Assembly: GCF_003545695.1 (NCBI RefSeq)
Contig: NZ_QUZZ01000002.1
Coordinates: 186,001-250,000, forward strand
Length of the DNA: 64,000 bases
Source of the DNA: Taibaiella helva
Lineage (GTDB): Bacteria > Bacteroidota > Bacteroidia > Chitinophagales > Chitinophagaceae
Reading direction: 5' to 3'
Part shown: positions 18,920 to 28,224 of the stretch, in pieces
How the letters are laid out: each line of letters opens with the position of its first letter
Numbering within the stretch: position 1 is the stretch's first letter
Program-made: the position numbers and the translations under genes
The notes under the pieces: generated by a model
The model's database searches: none
Seen by the model: the letters and a program-made list of their open reading frames with translations, nothing else
Told to the model about the DNA's origin: nothing

Positions 18920-21900
18920 TTACCGTTGCGTATCAGGGGTGCCCGGTTGGTAATGAAGCTGTGGCAGTGGTTCCGCTGCACCGCCCTGCAGGCGCCTGGC
19001 AGTATCTTCATCACCGGAAGCGCGCGCCGCTGCAGCCAGGCGTTGCAGCAACGCATGATCCCGCTGCAGATCGTAAGCCATGCTTTCCTGTCGTTCGCTA
19101 TCCATATTGTTGATCCAGACCATGTCCTGCCGAAGCTGGGTAGCCAGCAATAAGGCCAGCTGTGCGGCTTTCGTCCTGGCCCCTGCACGATAGTAAGCTT
19201 CGGCCATGAAAACGGAAAGCTCGTCGTGAGGGTAGGCTGCCGCAGTGATGTTGTGTTCCATCTTGTCCAGCAGCTTTATTGCGTCTTCTCTGCGATTCAT
19301 GGCCGTGAGCCTTTCGGCCAGCTCCACACTGTTGATGCGGTAGGCCATCAGCATTACCCGGTTCTTTTCATCAAAATAAACATCATTCCTTTCTGCGCCG
19401 CCGTAACGGTACAGGGAGCTGAAGCAATACAGGCTTTTCTCCACATCGATATTGCTGACTTGCCGCGCCGTAGCATTGTAATCGGCGGCTGTAAAGGGCG
19501 CCAGGCGATACACGATGCCTTCCATGCGCAGGTAAGGCATAAGGCCCAGCACGTCCTCCTTATTGGGATAGCTGCCGTTGAAGTAGACAGGCCGCTTCCA
19601 GCCCGCGTGTGCATTGGCCGCCAGGATATTCATGACCGCCAGCTCTTTCTTTTGTACACCATTACCACTGATGCTGAAATAAAGCCGGTCGCTGCTGCCG
19701 GGCAATACCGGGGGGACCTGTTTTGTACCGGGTGGCAGCGGAAGGGAAAAGTTCTTGGAAGGCAGGTAGCTCGTCGGCGCTCCGGTCTGGTTGCGGAGCT
19801 TGTTCTCCGGCTTGCCGATAAAGCTGCAGACTTCGTAGAGATCGAAAAAGCGTTCTTCGGGCAGCTGCGGGTGACGATAGTAGGGTATATAGTTGCCGGC
19901 ATCGCCCATATAGTCTTCCCGCCGCCATACCATGGGCAGCGCATCGGCTTCGTTCAGCTTGTACCTCAGCTGGTCGATATACCAGTCGGCATTGAGCAGC
20001 TCCATGATCACTACCCGCACATCGGGGCGCACCCCTTCCACTTCCTGCAGGTACCATAGCGGATAAGTATCATTATCGCCCTGTGTGAACAGGATGGCGT
20101 TGGGGGCGCAGGACAGTAAAGTATTGCGGGCGGTAGCTTGCGCCAGGCTTTTGCCCGACCGGTTATGATCGTCCCATTCTTCGTTCAGCATCAGCAGAGG
20201 AACGGTCAGCAGGCAAAGCGTAAAGGCCAGGGGAAGGCTGAACCGCGGCAGCGCTTTGCCGGTAAGCTGCGCCAGGGCCAGGGTACCCATGCCGATCCAG
20301 ATAGCGAAGGCATAGGTGCAGCCGGCAAAAGCATAGTCCCGTTCCCTGGGCTGCAGGGGCGACATGTTAAGATAGAGGGCAATGGCGATACCAGTAAAGA
20401 AGAACAAAAGAAGCACAATGAAAGCATCTTTGCCCTGCCGGCGAAAGTGCCATATCATGCCGGCGAGGCCCAGCAGCAAAGGCAGGCAATAGAGCTCATT
20501 GCGGGCAGCGTTATGCTTCCAGGGATCGCTCATCAGGTCTATATTACCGGTGCGCGGGTAATCGAGGAAAGGAATGCCGCTGATCCAGTTGCCGTTGCGT
20601 GCCTCTCCTTGACCCTCGGCATCGTTTTGCCGCCCGGCATAGTTCCACATAAAATAACGCCACCACATCCAGTTCATCTGGTAGCCGAAGAAAAAAGATA
20701 GATTGTCTTTTGCTGTGGGCGCTTCTTCCTTGTCCAGCCCCAGGTAACGGCGGTAAAAAGCCTGGTGCCCCGGCTCGAAATTATCCCATATCCTGGGAAA
20801 GAACCGTTGTGTACCTTCTTCGTAGGTATAGGTATTGCGGGCGCCGGCCGGTACATAACGGTGTCCCTGCGCATCCTGCTGTGCATAATAAAAAGGCTTT
20901 CCTTCTTTTACCCCCGTAACAGGGCTGTCGAAGTCCTGGCCGTAGAGCAGTGGCGGATGCACGTACTGCTCCCGCTGCACATAAGGTACCAGGCTGATAA
21001 CGTTGTCCGGATTATTCACATCCACAGGCGTATTGGCTGAAGAACGGATAATGGGTACGATATAGGAGGAGAAGCCGATGAGGATAAAGACAAGGCAGAG
21101 TACGGCTATATGCAGCAGGTACCAGCCCTTCTTCCGGAAATAAAACAGGGCCGCGACCAAAGCGGCTGTGAGCAGCAGGACGAAGAAAAGCGCACCCGAA
21201 TGAAAAGGCAGGCCCAGGCTGTTGACAAAGAAAAGCTCGCAGGAAGATGCTAAGATCGGCAGGTACTGGATCACGCCGAACTGAACGATGCCCAGCAGCA
21301 GGCATCCGCCCGCCAGGGCCAGCAGCAGGCCCCGGCGGCTGGTCTTTTTCCGGCGGAAATACCAGACCATTGCAATAGCGGGTATTGTAAGCAGGTTGAG
21401 CAGGTGCACGCCAATGGAAATGCCTACCAGGTAGGCGATCAGCAACAGCCAGCGATCGGCATGCGGCTCGTCGGCGATCGCTTCCCATTTCAGCGCCGCC
21501 CAGAATACCAGCGCGGTAAAGAAAGATGAGGTGGCATACACTTCCGCCTCCACAGCAGAGAACCAGAAGGTGTCGGAGAAGGTATAGGCGAGCGCGCCGA
21601 TGATCCCGGCGGCCAGGATCATCGGCGTCTGCCTGCGGTCCGGCGTCGCCGCAGGACTAATGATCTTGCGGCAGAGGCGGGTAATGCTCCAGAACAGGAA
21701 AAGGATGGTAAGGGCGCTGGCGAGCACCGAAAGCGTATTGATAGCAAAGGCAGCGCGGGTGGAGGGCTTTCCCAGCCAGGCTTCCGGCCCGGCCAGCAGG
21801 GCAAACAGCCGCTGCAGCAGCATGAACAGGGGCGCGCCCGGCGAATGTCCCACTTCGAGCTTATAAGCACAGGCCAGGAACTCGCCGCAATCCCAGAAGC

Positions 21901-21991
21901 TGGCAGTACGTTCCATCGAACGGAAATAAATAACAAAAGCCAGCAGGGCGAGCAGCCAGCCAGTAAGGTTGTTGTATTTGCGGTAAGTCAT
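18920..21991 (-). CDS. DUF2723 / GT117 family membrane glycosyltransferase-like protein
   Basis: The 1023-residue protein has an N-terminal multi-spanning half (about 12 helices) with the DUF2723 hallmarks: an early WDCGEFLA acidic motif in the first periplasmic loop and GHSPGAPLF. A central soluble domain follows (FTQGDNDTYPLWY, RPDVRVVIMELLN), then a C-terminal helical region with TPR-like character. DUF2723 proteins are GT-C-fold relatives of protein O-mannosyltransferases and are typical of Bacteroidota, where O-glycosylation of secreted proteins is common. Donor and acceptor cannot be read here. A TAGCTTTG box lies upstream and the gene is divergent from the sensor kinase. Confidence 0.9.
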   Translation of the reverse strand: MTYRKYNNLTGWLLALLAFVIYFRSMERTASFWDCGEFLACAYKLEVGHSPGAPLFMLLQRLFALLAGPEAWLGKPSTRAAFAINTLSVLASALTILFLFWSITRLCRKIISPAATPDRRQTPMILAAGIIGALAYTFSDTFWFSAVEAEVYATSSFFTALVFWAALKWEAIADEPHADRWLLLIAYLVGISIGVHLLNLLTIPAIAMVWYFRRKKTSRRGLLLALAGGCLLLGIVQFGVIQYLPILASSCELFFVNSLGLPFHSGALFFVLLLTAALVAALFYFRKKGWYLLHIAVLCLVFILIGFSSYIVPIIRSSANTPVDVNNPDNVISLVPYVQREQYVHPPLLYGQDFDSPVTGVKEGKPFYYAQQDAQGHRYVPAGARNTYTYEEGTQRFFPRIWDNFEPGHQAFYRRYLGLDKEEAPTAKDNLSFFFGYQMNWMWWRYFMWNYAGRQNDAEGQGEARNGNWISGIPFLDYPRTGNIDLMSDPWKHNAARNELYCLPLLLGLAGMIWHFRRQGKDAFIVLLLFFFTGIAIALYLNMSPLQPRERDYAFAGCTYAFAIWIGMGTLALAQLTGKALPRFSLPLAFTLCLLTVPLLMLNEEWDDHNRSGKSLAQATARNTLLSCAPNAILFTQGDNDTYPLWYLQEVEGVRPDVRVVIMELLNADWYIDQLRYKLNEADALPMVWRREDYMGDAGNYIPYYRHPQLPEERFFDLYEVCSFIGKPENKLRNQTGAPTSYLPSKNFSLPLPPGTKQVPPVLPGSSDRLYFSISGNGVQKKELAVMNILAANAHAGWKRPVYFNGSYPNKEDVLGLMPYLRMEGIVYRLAPFTAADYNATARQVSNIDVEKSLYCFSSLYRYGGAERNDVYFDEKNRVMLMAYRINSVELAERLTAMNRREDAIKLLDKMEHNITAAAYPHDELSVFMAEAYYRAGARTKAAQLALLLATQLRQDMVWINNMDSERQESMAYDLQRDHALLQRLAAAARASGDEDTARRLQGGAAEPLPQLHYQPGTPDTQR

Positions 21992-22010
21992 AGCATCGGA
22001 TTGACAGGAG

Positions 22011-22018
22011 CAAAGCTA
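22011..22018 (-). promoter_or_regulatory. -7 box TAGCTTTG of the GT117 gene
   Basis: On the minus strand this is an exact TAnnTTTG match 19 bases before the ATG at 21991. Confidence 0.5.
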
Positions 22019-22119
22019 GGCGCAGACCCCAGGGGACAGGGTTAATCCAAAGGGAACTAAGGTTAATTAAAGTTAATGGGTGGATGCTTCGCCGCGAATG
22101 TTGTAATTTGCTTGTTCTT

Positions 22120-23484
22120 ATGCGATCCACAAGCGGAACATATAAGCTGCGTCGTACCCGTGTCCTTATGGCGATCGGGTACCTGCTGCTGATGGGCTTT
22201 GCCATCCAGTGGCTGTATACCCAGTACGAAAAAGAAGAGAACGGCCTCCAGAAAGAGCTGAGCAAGCTCTTCGACAATGTACAGCAAGGCATTACCGATT
22301 CGCTGCTGCTGGTCTCGGTGGTCGACCCGCAGATACGCGAGCTGCCGGCGGCAGCCAGCACAGACCCGAAAGCGGCTCCGGCCTTGAGCGATGACACTTT
22401 GAGAAAATTATCCTCGCTGCTGTTCCGCGACAGTGGAAAGGATATTTCTCTGCAGGGATTGAAAATGGCCGTCCGTCGCGTCCGCCAGCTGAGCCCGACG
22501 GAAAAGCAATACCTCTTCCATATCGATACCTCCGTGTTCAATAATGAATTTACCGACAGGATGCGGCGTATGGGCTGGCAGTTCCCGGTACAATGGATCG
22601 CTACCGCTGCTAAGCCGGGCGCCGGAGAAGCGATCTTTATTCCCAACCGTTATTTACAGACGGGTCACGGTATCCTCATCACCCGGTACCGTGGCTACCT
22701 GCTGCAAAGGCTCTGGCCGCAGGCTGTGTTTGTGGTGGTGCTGCTGGGTGTGATCCTGATGGCCTTTTATACCACCTATAGAAGCCTGCTGCGCCAGATC
22801 CAGCTGAGCGCAATGAAAGATGACTTTGTCAGCAATATGTCGCATGAGCTCAAGACACCTATTGCCACGATGAAAGTTGCCCTCGAAGCCATCCAGCATT
22901 TCGATGCTGCCGATCAGAAGGCACTGACTTCCGAGTATATGGAAATGGCTTCCCTGGAGCTGGAACGGCTGGAGCTGTTGGTGAACCGCTCTTTGCATAC
23001 CTCATTGCTTGAATCGGGTAAGCTGGTGATACAGCCCGAGCTGTGTGATCTGAAAGACATCATTGAAGAAGTATTGCAAGCCTATCAGGTCAAGATGCTG
23101 ACCTACGATGCTGAAGTCCGTTTTGAAGCCAGGGGCCGGCAGTTCAATACTATGGCGGATAAGCTTCACTTCCAGGGCGTGCTCATTAACCTGCTCGACA
23201 ACAGCCTGAAATACGGTCGCGGGCAGATCCTTATCCAGGTCCTGCTGGAACAGAGCGGCGATCAGCTGAATGTATCCGTAACCGATAACGGCCCCGGCAT
23301 CCCTGAAGATTATCACCGTAAAGTGTTTGAGAAGTTTTTCCGTGTGCCTTCGGAAGCCGGCCACCAGGTCAAAGGCTATGGGCTGGGCCTGAGCTATGCC
23401 CGGCAGGTGATGCAGCAGCACCAGGGCAGCATTGCTGTAACCAATATGCCTGAGGGCGGCTGCCGCTTCACGCTTTGCCTATAG
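22120..23484 (+). CDS. Membrane sensor histidine kinase (HisKA type)
   Basis: The 454-residue protein (chosen start) has two membrane helices (residues ~16-35 and ~200-220) flanking an unrecognised periplasmic sensor domain. A HisKA segment NMSHELKTPIATM with H242 and a HATPase_c domain follow (NLLDNSLKYG, DNGPGIP, GYGLGLSYA). There is no HAMP domain. The ATG at 22120 (MRSTSG) is preferred over 22084 because it starts just before the first helix. The response regulator gene follows after 12 bp, so they form a cognate PhoR/PhoB-like pair. Confidence 0.92.
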   Translation: MRSTSGTYKLRRTRVLMAIGYLLLMGFAIQWLYTQYEKEENGLQKELSKLFDNVQQGITDSLLLVSVVDPQIRELPAAASTDPKAAPALSDDTLRKLSSLLFRDSGKDISLQGLKMAVRRVRQLSPTEKQYLFHIDTSVFNNEFTDRMRRMGWQFPVQWIATAAKPGAGEAIFIPNRYLQTGHGILITRYRGYLLQRLWPQAVFVVVLLGVILMAFYTTYRSLLRQIQLSAMKDDFVSNMSHELKTPIATMKVALEAIQHFDAADQKALTSEYMEMASLELERLELLVNRSLHTSLLESGKLVIQPELCDLKDIIEEVLQAYQVKMLTYDAEVRFEARGRQFNTMADKLHFQGVLINLLDNSLKYGRGQILIQVLLEQSGDQLNVSVTDNGPGIPEDYHRKVFEKFFRVPSEAGHQVKGYGLGLSYARQVMQQHQGSIAVTNMPEGGCRFTLCL

Positions 23485-23496
23485 TGTGCACTTATC

Positions 23497-24189
23497 ATGA
23501 AGAAAAAGATACTTTACATTGAAGACGAACCTTATCTGGGGCGTATCGTCCGGGAAACCCTGATGCTGAAAGGCTATGAAGTGCTGCATAAAAAAGAAGG
23601 TACCCGTCTTGCCGATGTGATCCGCCAGTTCAATCCCGATATCTGCGTGCTGGATGTGATGCTGCCCCATGTTGACGGCTTTACTTTGGGCAACCTTATC
23701 CGTAACCTTTTCCCGCAATTGCCCGTGATCTTTCTGACTGCCAAAAGCCAAACGGAAGACCTGGTGCAGGGATTTGCCAGCGGTGGCACCGATTATATCC
23801 GTAAGCCGTTCAGCATGGACGAGCTGATGGCGCGTATAGAGAACCAGCTGCGGCTGCAGCAGCAAAAGAACGGTAACCAGCCCGAGCTGCCCGAAGAGGT
23901 GCAGCTGAATGCCTGGCGTTTTTATCCCGGCAAGCTGGAGCTACACCTGGATAAGGAAGTCAGGCGGCTGTCGCAGCGGGAAAGCCAGATCCTCAGCATG
24001 CTGTGCCTGCATAAGGGTAAGGCCCTGGATCGCCGGTTGCTGCTGCAAACCGTATGGGGCGACGATTCCTTTTTTAATTCCCGTAACCTTGATGTGTATA
24101 TCCGCAAGCTGCGCGCTTTCTTTGCCGGTGACGACAACATACAGATCATTACACTGAAAGGCCAGGGTTATCTTTTCGTCTGCGGATAG
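23497..24189 (+). CDS. OmpR/PhoB-family response regulator
   Basis: The 230-residue protein has a receiver domain (EDEP acidic pair at 9-11, phospho-acceptor D53 in VLDVMLPHVDG, K in YIRKPFSMDEL) and a C-terminal winged helix (residues ~135-228: LSQRESQILSML, RNLDVYIRKLRAFF). It is the partner of the histidine kinase immediately upstream. A dispersed repeat copy and the convergent DinB gene follow. The regulon is unknown. Confidence 0.94.
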   Translation: MKKKILYIEDEPYLGRIVRETLMLKGYEVLHKKEGTRLADVIRQFNPDICVLDVMLPHVDGFTLGNLIRNLFPQLPVIFLTAKSQTEDLVQGFASGGTDYIRKPFSMDELMARIENQLRLQQQKNGNQPELPEEVQLNAWRFYPGKLELHLDKEVRRLSQRESQILSMLCLHKGKALDRRLLLQTVWGDDSFFNSRNLDVYIRKLRAFFAGDDNIQIITLKGQGYLFVCG

Positions 24190-24198
24190 CCGGCCGAG

Positions 24199-24230
24199 GC
24201 CGGTCGGGGCGCGTAGCGACCTGAATGGCC
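24199..24230 (-). repeat. Dispersed repeat (CAGGCC-CCGACCGGC type), inverted copy
   Basis: The minus-strand reading GGCCATTCAGGTCGCTACGC followed by GCCCCGACCGGC matches the copies at 28373, 28701, 55624 and 56992. It lies between convergent genes. Confidence 0.7.
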
Positions 24231-24237
24231 ACCAGAG

Positions 24238-24714
24238 TCAGCTCCAGCAACCGAGCAAGCGCCGCAGTACCAGGATCTGCCCTATATGATAGGCCGTATG
24301 GTCAGCGATCAGCAGGGCTTCCCGCAGGAGATTCTGCCCGTTGCCATGTGCAAAAGGCGTGTAGAGATCCGCCTCTTTTTGCTGCAATAAGGCGATGAAC
24401 CGATCGCGATCTTCCTTTACCTGCTTCAGTACCTCTTCCCAATCTTTATTGCTGACTTTATCATGCGCGCCGGGCCAGTATTCCTCCGGCCATTCAGGCG
24501 ACTTGTGTTTTGCCGACAGACAGAATTCGACAATATCCCATTGGGTGATCCGGATATGTTCTGCCAGCTCCCAGATGCTGTAAGGCAGGCCATCGGGTCT
24601 CATTGCCCGTAGCTCCGCCGGCACATCGGCAACAGCGTCTTCAAATGAGGCATGGGCATTGCCTTTTTCGAGCAGGAAGACCAGCTCCGCGATCAGCGTG
24701 TTTTTTTGTTCCAT
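24238..24714 (-). CDS. DinB-like metal-binding protein
   Basis: The 158-residue protein has the DinB/YfiT four-helix bundle pattern. Likely metal ligands are three histidines: H in WELAEHIRITQWDIV and the pair in IADHTAYHIGQI near the C terminus. Members of this family include thiol-dependent hydrolases and transferases, and the reaction here is unknown. The start at 24714 (MEQKNTLIAEL) is chosen because an upstream in-frame ATG at 24879 would run through the divergent Nudix gene. Confidence 0.82.
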   Translation of the reverse strand: MEQKNTLIAELVFLLEKGNAHASFEDAVADVPAELRAMRPDGLPYSIWELAEHIRITQWDIVEFCLSAKHKSPEWPEEYWPGAHDKVSNKDWEEVLKQVKEDRDRFIALLQQKEADLYTPFAHGNGQNLLREALLIADHTAYHIGQILVLRRLLGCWS

Positions 24715-24771
24715 GATTGAATAACTATTTGGCGTCCCGATTGTTCTTATTGCCGGTAAACAAAAGATGAA

Positions 24772-25350
24772 ATGCTTATGGACAACCACCGGGTAACGAT
24801 CGAAGGAACAGAGATCCTTTCCGACAAAAAATACACCCTGAAGCAGGTCCGCTTCCGGCTCGACGGCCGGGAACAGCAAAAGGAAGTCTACGTGCGGCCC
24901 AACAGCGCTGTGGTGCTACCTTACGATCCGGTGCGGCAAACCCTGTTGCTGATCCGGCAATTCCGGCTGCCCACCTTCCTGAACGGCAATGGCAACGGCT
25001 ATCTTACCGAATGCTGTGCCGGTGTGCTGGAGGAAGGAGAGACGGCCGAAGCCTGCATCCGGCGGGAAGCGATCGAAGAGCTGGGCTATTGCCTGGAAGC
25101 AGTGGAAAAAGTAATGGAAACCTATATGTCGCCGGCATCGGTTACGGAGCTGGTCTATTACTTTATCGCGCCCTACGACAGCAGTATGAAGGTGGGCGAG
25201 GGGGGAGGACTTGCTGCTGAGAATGAGTTTATCGAAGTGCTGGAGCTGAGCCTGGAAGAGGTGTTGGATCAGGTAAGCGCCGGAACCATCCGCGATGCCA
25301 AAACGATCCTTTTGCTGCAGTACCTGTGGGCAAAGCAGGCATTGCCTTAA
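24772..25350 (+). CDS. Nudix hydrolase, NudK/ADP-ribose pyrophosphatase-like
   Basis: The 192-residue protein has a complete Nudix box, from GVLEEGE to REAIEELGY (G-x5-E-x7-REUxEExGU). N-terminal strands with VLPYDPVRQTLLLIRQFRLP and the post-box MSPASVTEL segment resemble the NudK (GDP-mannose) / ADP-sugar pyrophosphatase group. It would hydrolyse a nucleoside diphosphate linked to a sugar or similar group using Mg. A second ATG at 24778 is equally possible. It is divergent from the DinB gene; the VOC protein gene follows. Confidence 0.88.
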   Translation: MLMDNHRVTIEGTEILSDKKYTLKQVRFRLDGREQQKEVYVRPNSAVVLPYDPVRQTLLLIRQFRLPTFLNGNGNGYLTECCAGVLEEGETAEACIRREAIEELGYCLEAVEKVMETYMSPASVTELVYYFIAPYDSSMKVGEGGGLAAENEFIEVLELSLEEVLDQVSAGTIRDAKTILLLQYLWAKQALP

Positions 25351-25377
25351 CTTGCGTACCTAATTGCGCTATGCTTT

Positions 25378-25752
25378 ATGAACCTGAACCAGGTAACTCT
25401 GCCTTCACCTGACCTGCAACGTTCGGTTGCTTTCTATCGGCAGTTGGGGCTGACGCTGATTGTCGATGCCCTGCCGCGCTATGCCCGTTTCGTGTGTCCC
25501 GACGGTAGCAGCACGCTGTCCCTCCACCTGTCAGATCGCCTGGCGGAGGGACCGGCAATAGCGATTTATTTTAAATGTGAAGACCTGGACGATCGTGTTG
25601 CAATGCTGCAGGCCACCGGCATTAAAATGGAGACCTTACCCGAAGATCAGCCCTGGCTCTGGCGGGAAGCACGGCTCCGCGATCCTGATGGGAACCAACT
25701 GGTGCTCTACTATGCCGGGGAAAATCGTCTGAACCCGCCCTGGCGTATCTGA
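25378..25752 (+). CDS. VOC (glyoxalase/bleomycin resistance-like) protein
   Basis: The 124-residue protein is one glyoxalase-fold unit: it begins VTLPSPDLQRSVAFYRQLGL, and a second beta-alpha-beta-beta-beta module ends RLRDPDGNQLVLYYAGENR. This fold binds a divalent metal in many members. The superfamily is functionally broad (lyases, dioxygenases, antibiotic binding), so no substrate is assigned. It is 27 bp after the Nudix gene and may be co-transcribed with it and with the membrane protein downstream. Confidence 0.85.
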   Translation: MNLNQVTLPSPDLQRSVAFYRQLGLTLIVDALPRYARFVCPDGSSTLSLHLSDRLAEGPAIAIYFKCEDLDDRVAMLQATGIKMETLPEDQPWLWREARLRDPDGNQLVLYYAGENRLNPPWRI

Positions 25753-25772
25753 TTTTTAGCTATTTTTAGTTC

Positions 25773-26609
25773 ATGCAGGATATACGATCTACACGCTGTA
25801 AACGCCTCTTGTTTAACCCCTGGCTGTTGCTGAGCCTGGCAGTATTGCTGCTCAACGATCATTACGGGAAAGCCCGGTACCACAATGTGCTGACGGGGAA
25901 GCTCTCCGATATAGCAGGGCTGGTGCTGCTACCGCTGCTCCTGGCCTATCTTTTTCCCCGCCTGAAGCATTATGCCGTTTTGCCGGCTGCCCTTTTCTTT
26001 ATATGCTGGAAGCTGCCGCTATCGGAGCGTTTTATCGCGGCATACAACCGGGTAGCGCTGATCCCTATCGAAAGGATAGTGGATTACACCGACCTGTGGG
26101 CCTTGCTGGTGCTGCCTTTTGTCTTTATGCTTATCGCTCGCATTCAAAAAAAAGCGGAGCAACAGGATGCAACAATAAAGCCGGCCGCTGCCTGGATACT
26201 CTTGCCCTGTATGCTGGCCCTGATGGCGACCTCGCCGCCCAAATCGTATTACTTCTCAAAGGAAAAAGGATTGACCATCGGCAAATACTACAAGATCAGG
26301 ATGAGCAATGAACAATTGCTCGATACCTTACGGCAACGGGGCTTCCAGGTCTATTCCGATAGTGGCTATGACAGAGGTAACCCCTGGCATGTCCGCAACT
26401 ATGAGATACGGAATGTAGTGCTGGGTGCAAAAGATACCCTCCGGCTGATCCGCTTTGCGCTGGAGCCCCAGGGGAGCAACACCCGGCTTTACCTTAACAA
26501 TGTGGTGCCGGCAAACCTGGACCTGGACGATGAGGCGGCGCTGAAGCGCTACCGGGGGTATTATAAAAAGCTGCTCCGATCCGATTGGGTAAAAAGGATC
26601 GCGCACTGA
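25773..26609 (+). CDS. Membrane protein of unknown function
   Basis: The 278-residue protein starts with about four hydrophobic helices containing the motif LLNDHYGK and TGKLSDIAGLVLLPLL, followed by a fifth helix (AWILLPCMLALMA). The C-terminal soluble domain of ~110 residues probably faces the periplasm (NEQLLDTLRQRGFQVY, LEPQGSNTRLYLNNV). I do not recognise a characterised family. It lies 20 bp after the VOC gene on the same strand. Confidence 0.7.
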   Translation: MQDIRSTRCKRLLFNPWLLLSLAVLLLNDHYGKARYHNVLTGKLSDIAGLVLLPLLLAYLFPRLKHYAVLPAALFFICWKLPLSERFIAAYNRVALIPIERIVDYTDLWALLVLPFVFMLIARIQKKAEQQDATIKPAAAWILLPCMLALMATSPPKSYYFSKEKGLTIGKYYKIRMSNEQLLDTLRQRGFQVYSDSGYDRGNPWHVRNYEIRNVVLGAKDTLRLIRFALEPQGSNTRLYLNNVVPANLDLDDEAALKRYRGYYKKLLRSDWVKRIAH

Positions 26610-26666
26610 ACGCATCAACTTTTACCCGCACCATTTGTTCTTAACCCGAAAATCAACGTTTGCCTT

Positions 26667-27575
26667 ATGGCCTTTATCGATTATTACGAAGTGCTGGGGA
26701 TTAAAAAGGATGCGAGCTCCGATGAGGTGAAAAAAGCCTACCGGAAGCTGGCCCGAAAATATCATCCCGACCTTAATCCCGATGACCAGGAAGCGAAAGC
26801 CAAGTTCCAGCAATTGAATGAAGCGCAGGAAGTGCTCACCGATCCGGAAAAGCGCAAGCAGTATGATAAATACGGCGAAAACTGGAAGCATGCGGAACAA
26901 TACGAACAGGCGCAGCGGGCGCAAAGCCAATACCAGCAAAGCAGCGGTTATGGCGGCGGTGGCGGAAGCAATTGGCAGGACTATTCGGGCAACTTCGATG
27001 AGGGGCAGTTCTCCGACTTCTTCGAATCGTTGTTCGGTAGCCGCAGCGGCGGCGGAAGACAATCCGTGTTCAAGGGGCAGGACTACAATGCCGAACTGAG
27101 CCTGTCTTTACGCGAGGCCTATACCACCCATCAGCAGACCTTTACCGTGAATGGCAAGCATGTACGGATCACCGTTAATGCAGGCATTGCACAGGGGCAG
27201 AAGATCAAGCTGAAGGGCTATGGTGGTCCGGGAACGAATGGTGGCCCTGCAGGCGACCTCTACCTCACCTTTCACATTAATGAAGATCCGGTGTTCCGGC
27301 GTGAAGGAGATAACCTGTACCTGAAACAGGATATTGACCTCTATACGGCGGTATTGGGTGGAGAGGTAACCCTGGAAACTCTCTCGGGGCAGGTAAAGCT
27401 GAAGGTGAAGCCCGGTACCCAGAATGGCACCACTGTCCGGCTGAAGGGCAAAGGTTTCCCGGTGTATAAAAAAGAAGGGGAATTCGGCAATCTCTATGTG
27501 AGCTTCAATGTGAAACTGCCGACGGGGCTCAGCGACAAGCAAAAAGAACTGTTTGAACAACTCGCAAAATCCTAA
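26667..27575 (+). CDS. cbpA: DnaJ-class co-chaperone CbpA
   Basis: The 302-residue protein has an N-terminal J domain (residues ~4-70) with the HPD motif in [10 protein letters not shown], then a Gly/Ser-rich linker ([21 protein letters not shown]) and two DnaJ C-terminal substrate-binding domains without the Cys-rich zinc finger. This is the CbpA architecture. It stimulates DnaK ATPase and holds client proteins. The cbpM-like modulator gene follows after 11 bp, as in other cbpAM pairs, which strengthens the call. Confidence 0.93.
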   Translation: MAFIDYYEVLGIKKDASSDEVKKAYRKLARKYHPDLNPDDQEAKAKFQQLNEAQEVLTDPEKRKQYDKYGENWKHAEQYEQAQRAQSQYQQSSGYGGGGGSNWQDYSGNFDEGQFSDFFESLFGSRSGGGRQSVFKGQDYNAELSLSLREAYTTHQQTFTVNGKHVRITVNAGIAQGQKIKLKGYGGPGTNGGPAGDLYLTFHINEDPVFRREGDNLYLKQDIDLYTAVLGGEVTLETLSGQVKLKVKPGTQNGTTVRLKGKGFPVYKKEGEFGNLYVSFNVKLPTGLSDKQKELFEQLAKS

Positions 27576-27586
27576 AACAAATTTCT

Positions 27587-27883
27587 ATGGCTACTGAGCT
27601 GATCACGATAACAGAATACTGTATTCACCATCATACCGAGCTGTCTTTTATCGACGCGCTGGAGCAAAGCGGACTCATCCATACCATACAGCGCGAAGAA
27701 GAACGCTTTATCGACTACGACCAGCTGGAGCAGCTGGAAAGCTATACGCGCTGGTACCATGAGCTGGATATCAATGTGGCCGGCATTGAAACGGTACATT
27801 ACCTGTTGGAAAGGATCGGCAGCCTGCAGGCACGGGTGCGCGCGCTGGAAGCAAAGCTGGCGCGGTACGAAGCCGGGGCTTAG
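27587..27883 (+). CDS. cbpM: CbpM-like chaperone modulator
   Basis: The 98-residue protein has a MerR-like helical start (ITITEYCIHHHTELSFIDALEQSGLI) and a C-terminal coiled coil (LERIGSLQARVRALEAKLARYE). CbpM binds the J domain of CbpA and inhibits it. Position directly downstream of cbpA and size support the call. Its stop codon overlaps that of the convergent TfoX-N gene by a few bases (TTAG). Confidence 0.88.
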   Translation: MATELITITEYCIHHHTELSFIDALEQSGLIHTIQREEERFIDYDQLEQLESYTRWYHELDINVAGIETVHYLLERIGSLQARVRALEAKLARYEAGA

Positions 27884-28224
27884 GCCTGCTTCTTCGAAGC
27901 CTTCGCTTCCTTATTGAAGGCCATGGCTGCGGCAATCCAGCCGTCGAAATCTTTCCGGCTTTTATAGCCTTTGGGCGCTACATATACGTAGTCCTTTAAG
28001 GTTCGCCCGCTGTGGATCATAGGCCGGCAATCGTCCCGCTCCAGGGCTGCAGCAGTGGCCTCGGGGCCTATGCGGCACATCAGCTCATCCCTGCTGACAC
28101 AGACACACATTTTTCCCTTCACCATAAAGCAGAGGCCGCTGAACATTCTTTTCTCTTCGATTTCGGTGGTGTACGCCAGCAGCGCTTCCCGTACGCGGTC
28201 GGCCAGCTTTTCATCATAAGGCAT
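27880..28224 (-). CDS. TfoX/Sxy N-terminal domain protein
   Basis: The 114-residue protein matches the stand-alone TfoX N-terminal domain: it begins MPYDEKLADRVREALL, has KRMFSGLCFMVKGKMCVCVS in the middle and YVYVAPKGYKSRKDFDGWI late. It ends in a Lys-rich tail. In gammaproteobacteria TfoX/Sxy activates competence genes, but single-domain forms like this are widespread with unknown roles. No competence genes are nearby. Confidence 0.85.
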   Translation of the reverse strand: MPYDEKLADRVREALLAYTTEIEEKRMFSGLCFMVKGKMCVCVSRDELMCRIGPEATAAALERDDCRPMIHSGRTLKDYVYVAPKGYKSRKDFDGWIAAAMAFNKEAKASKKQA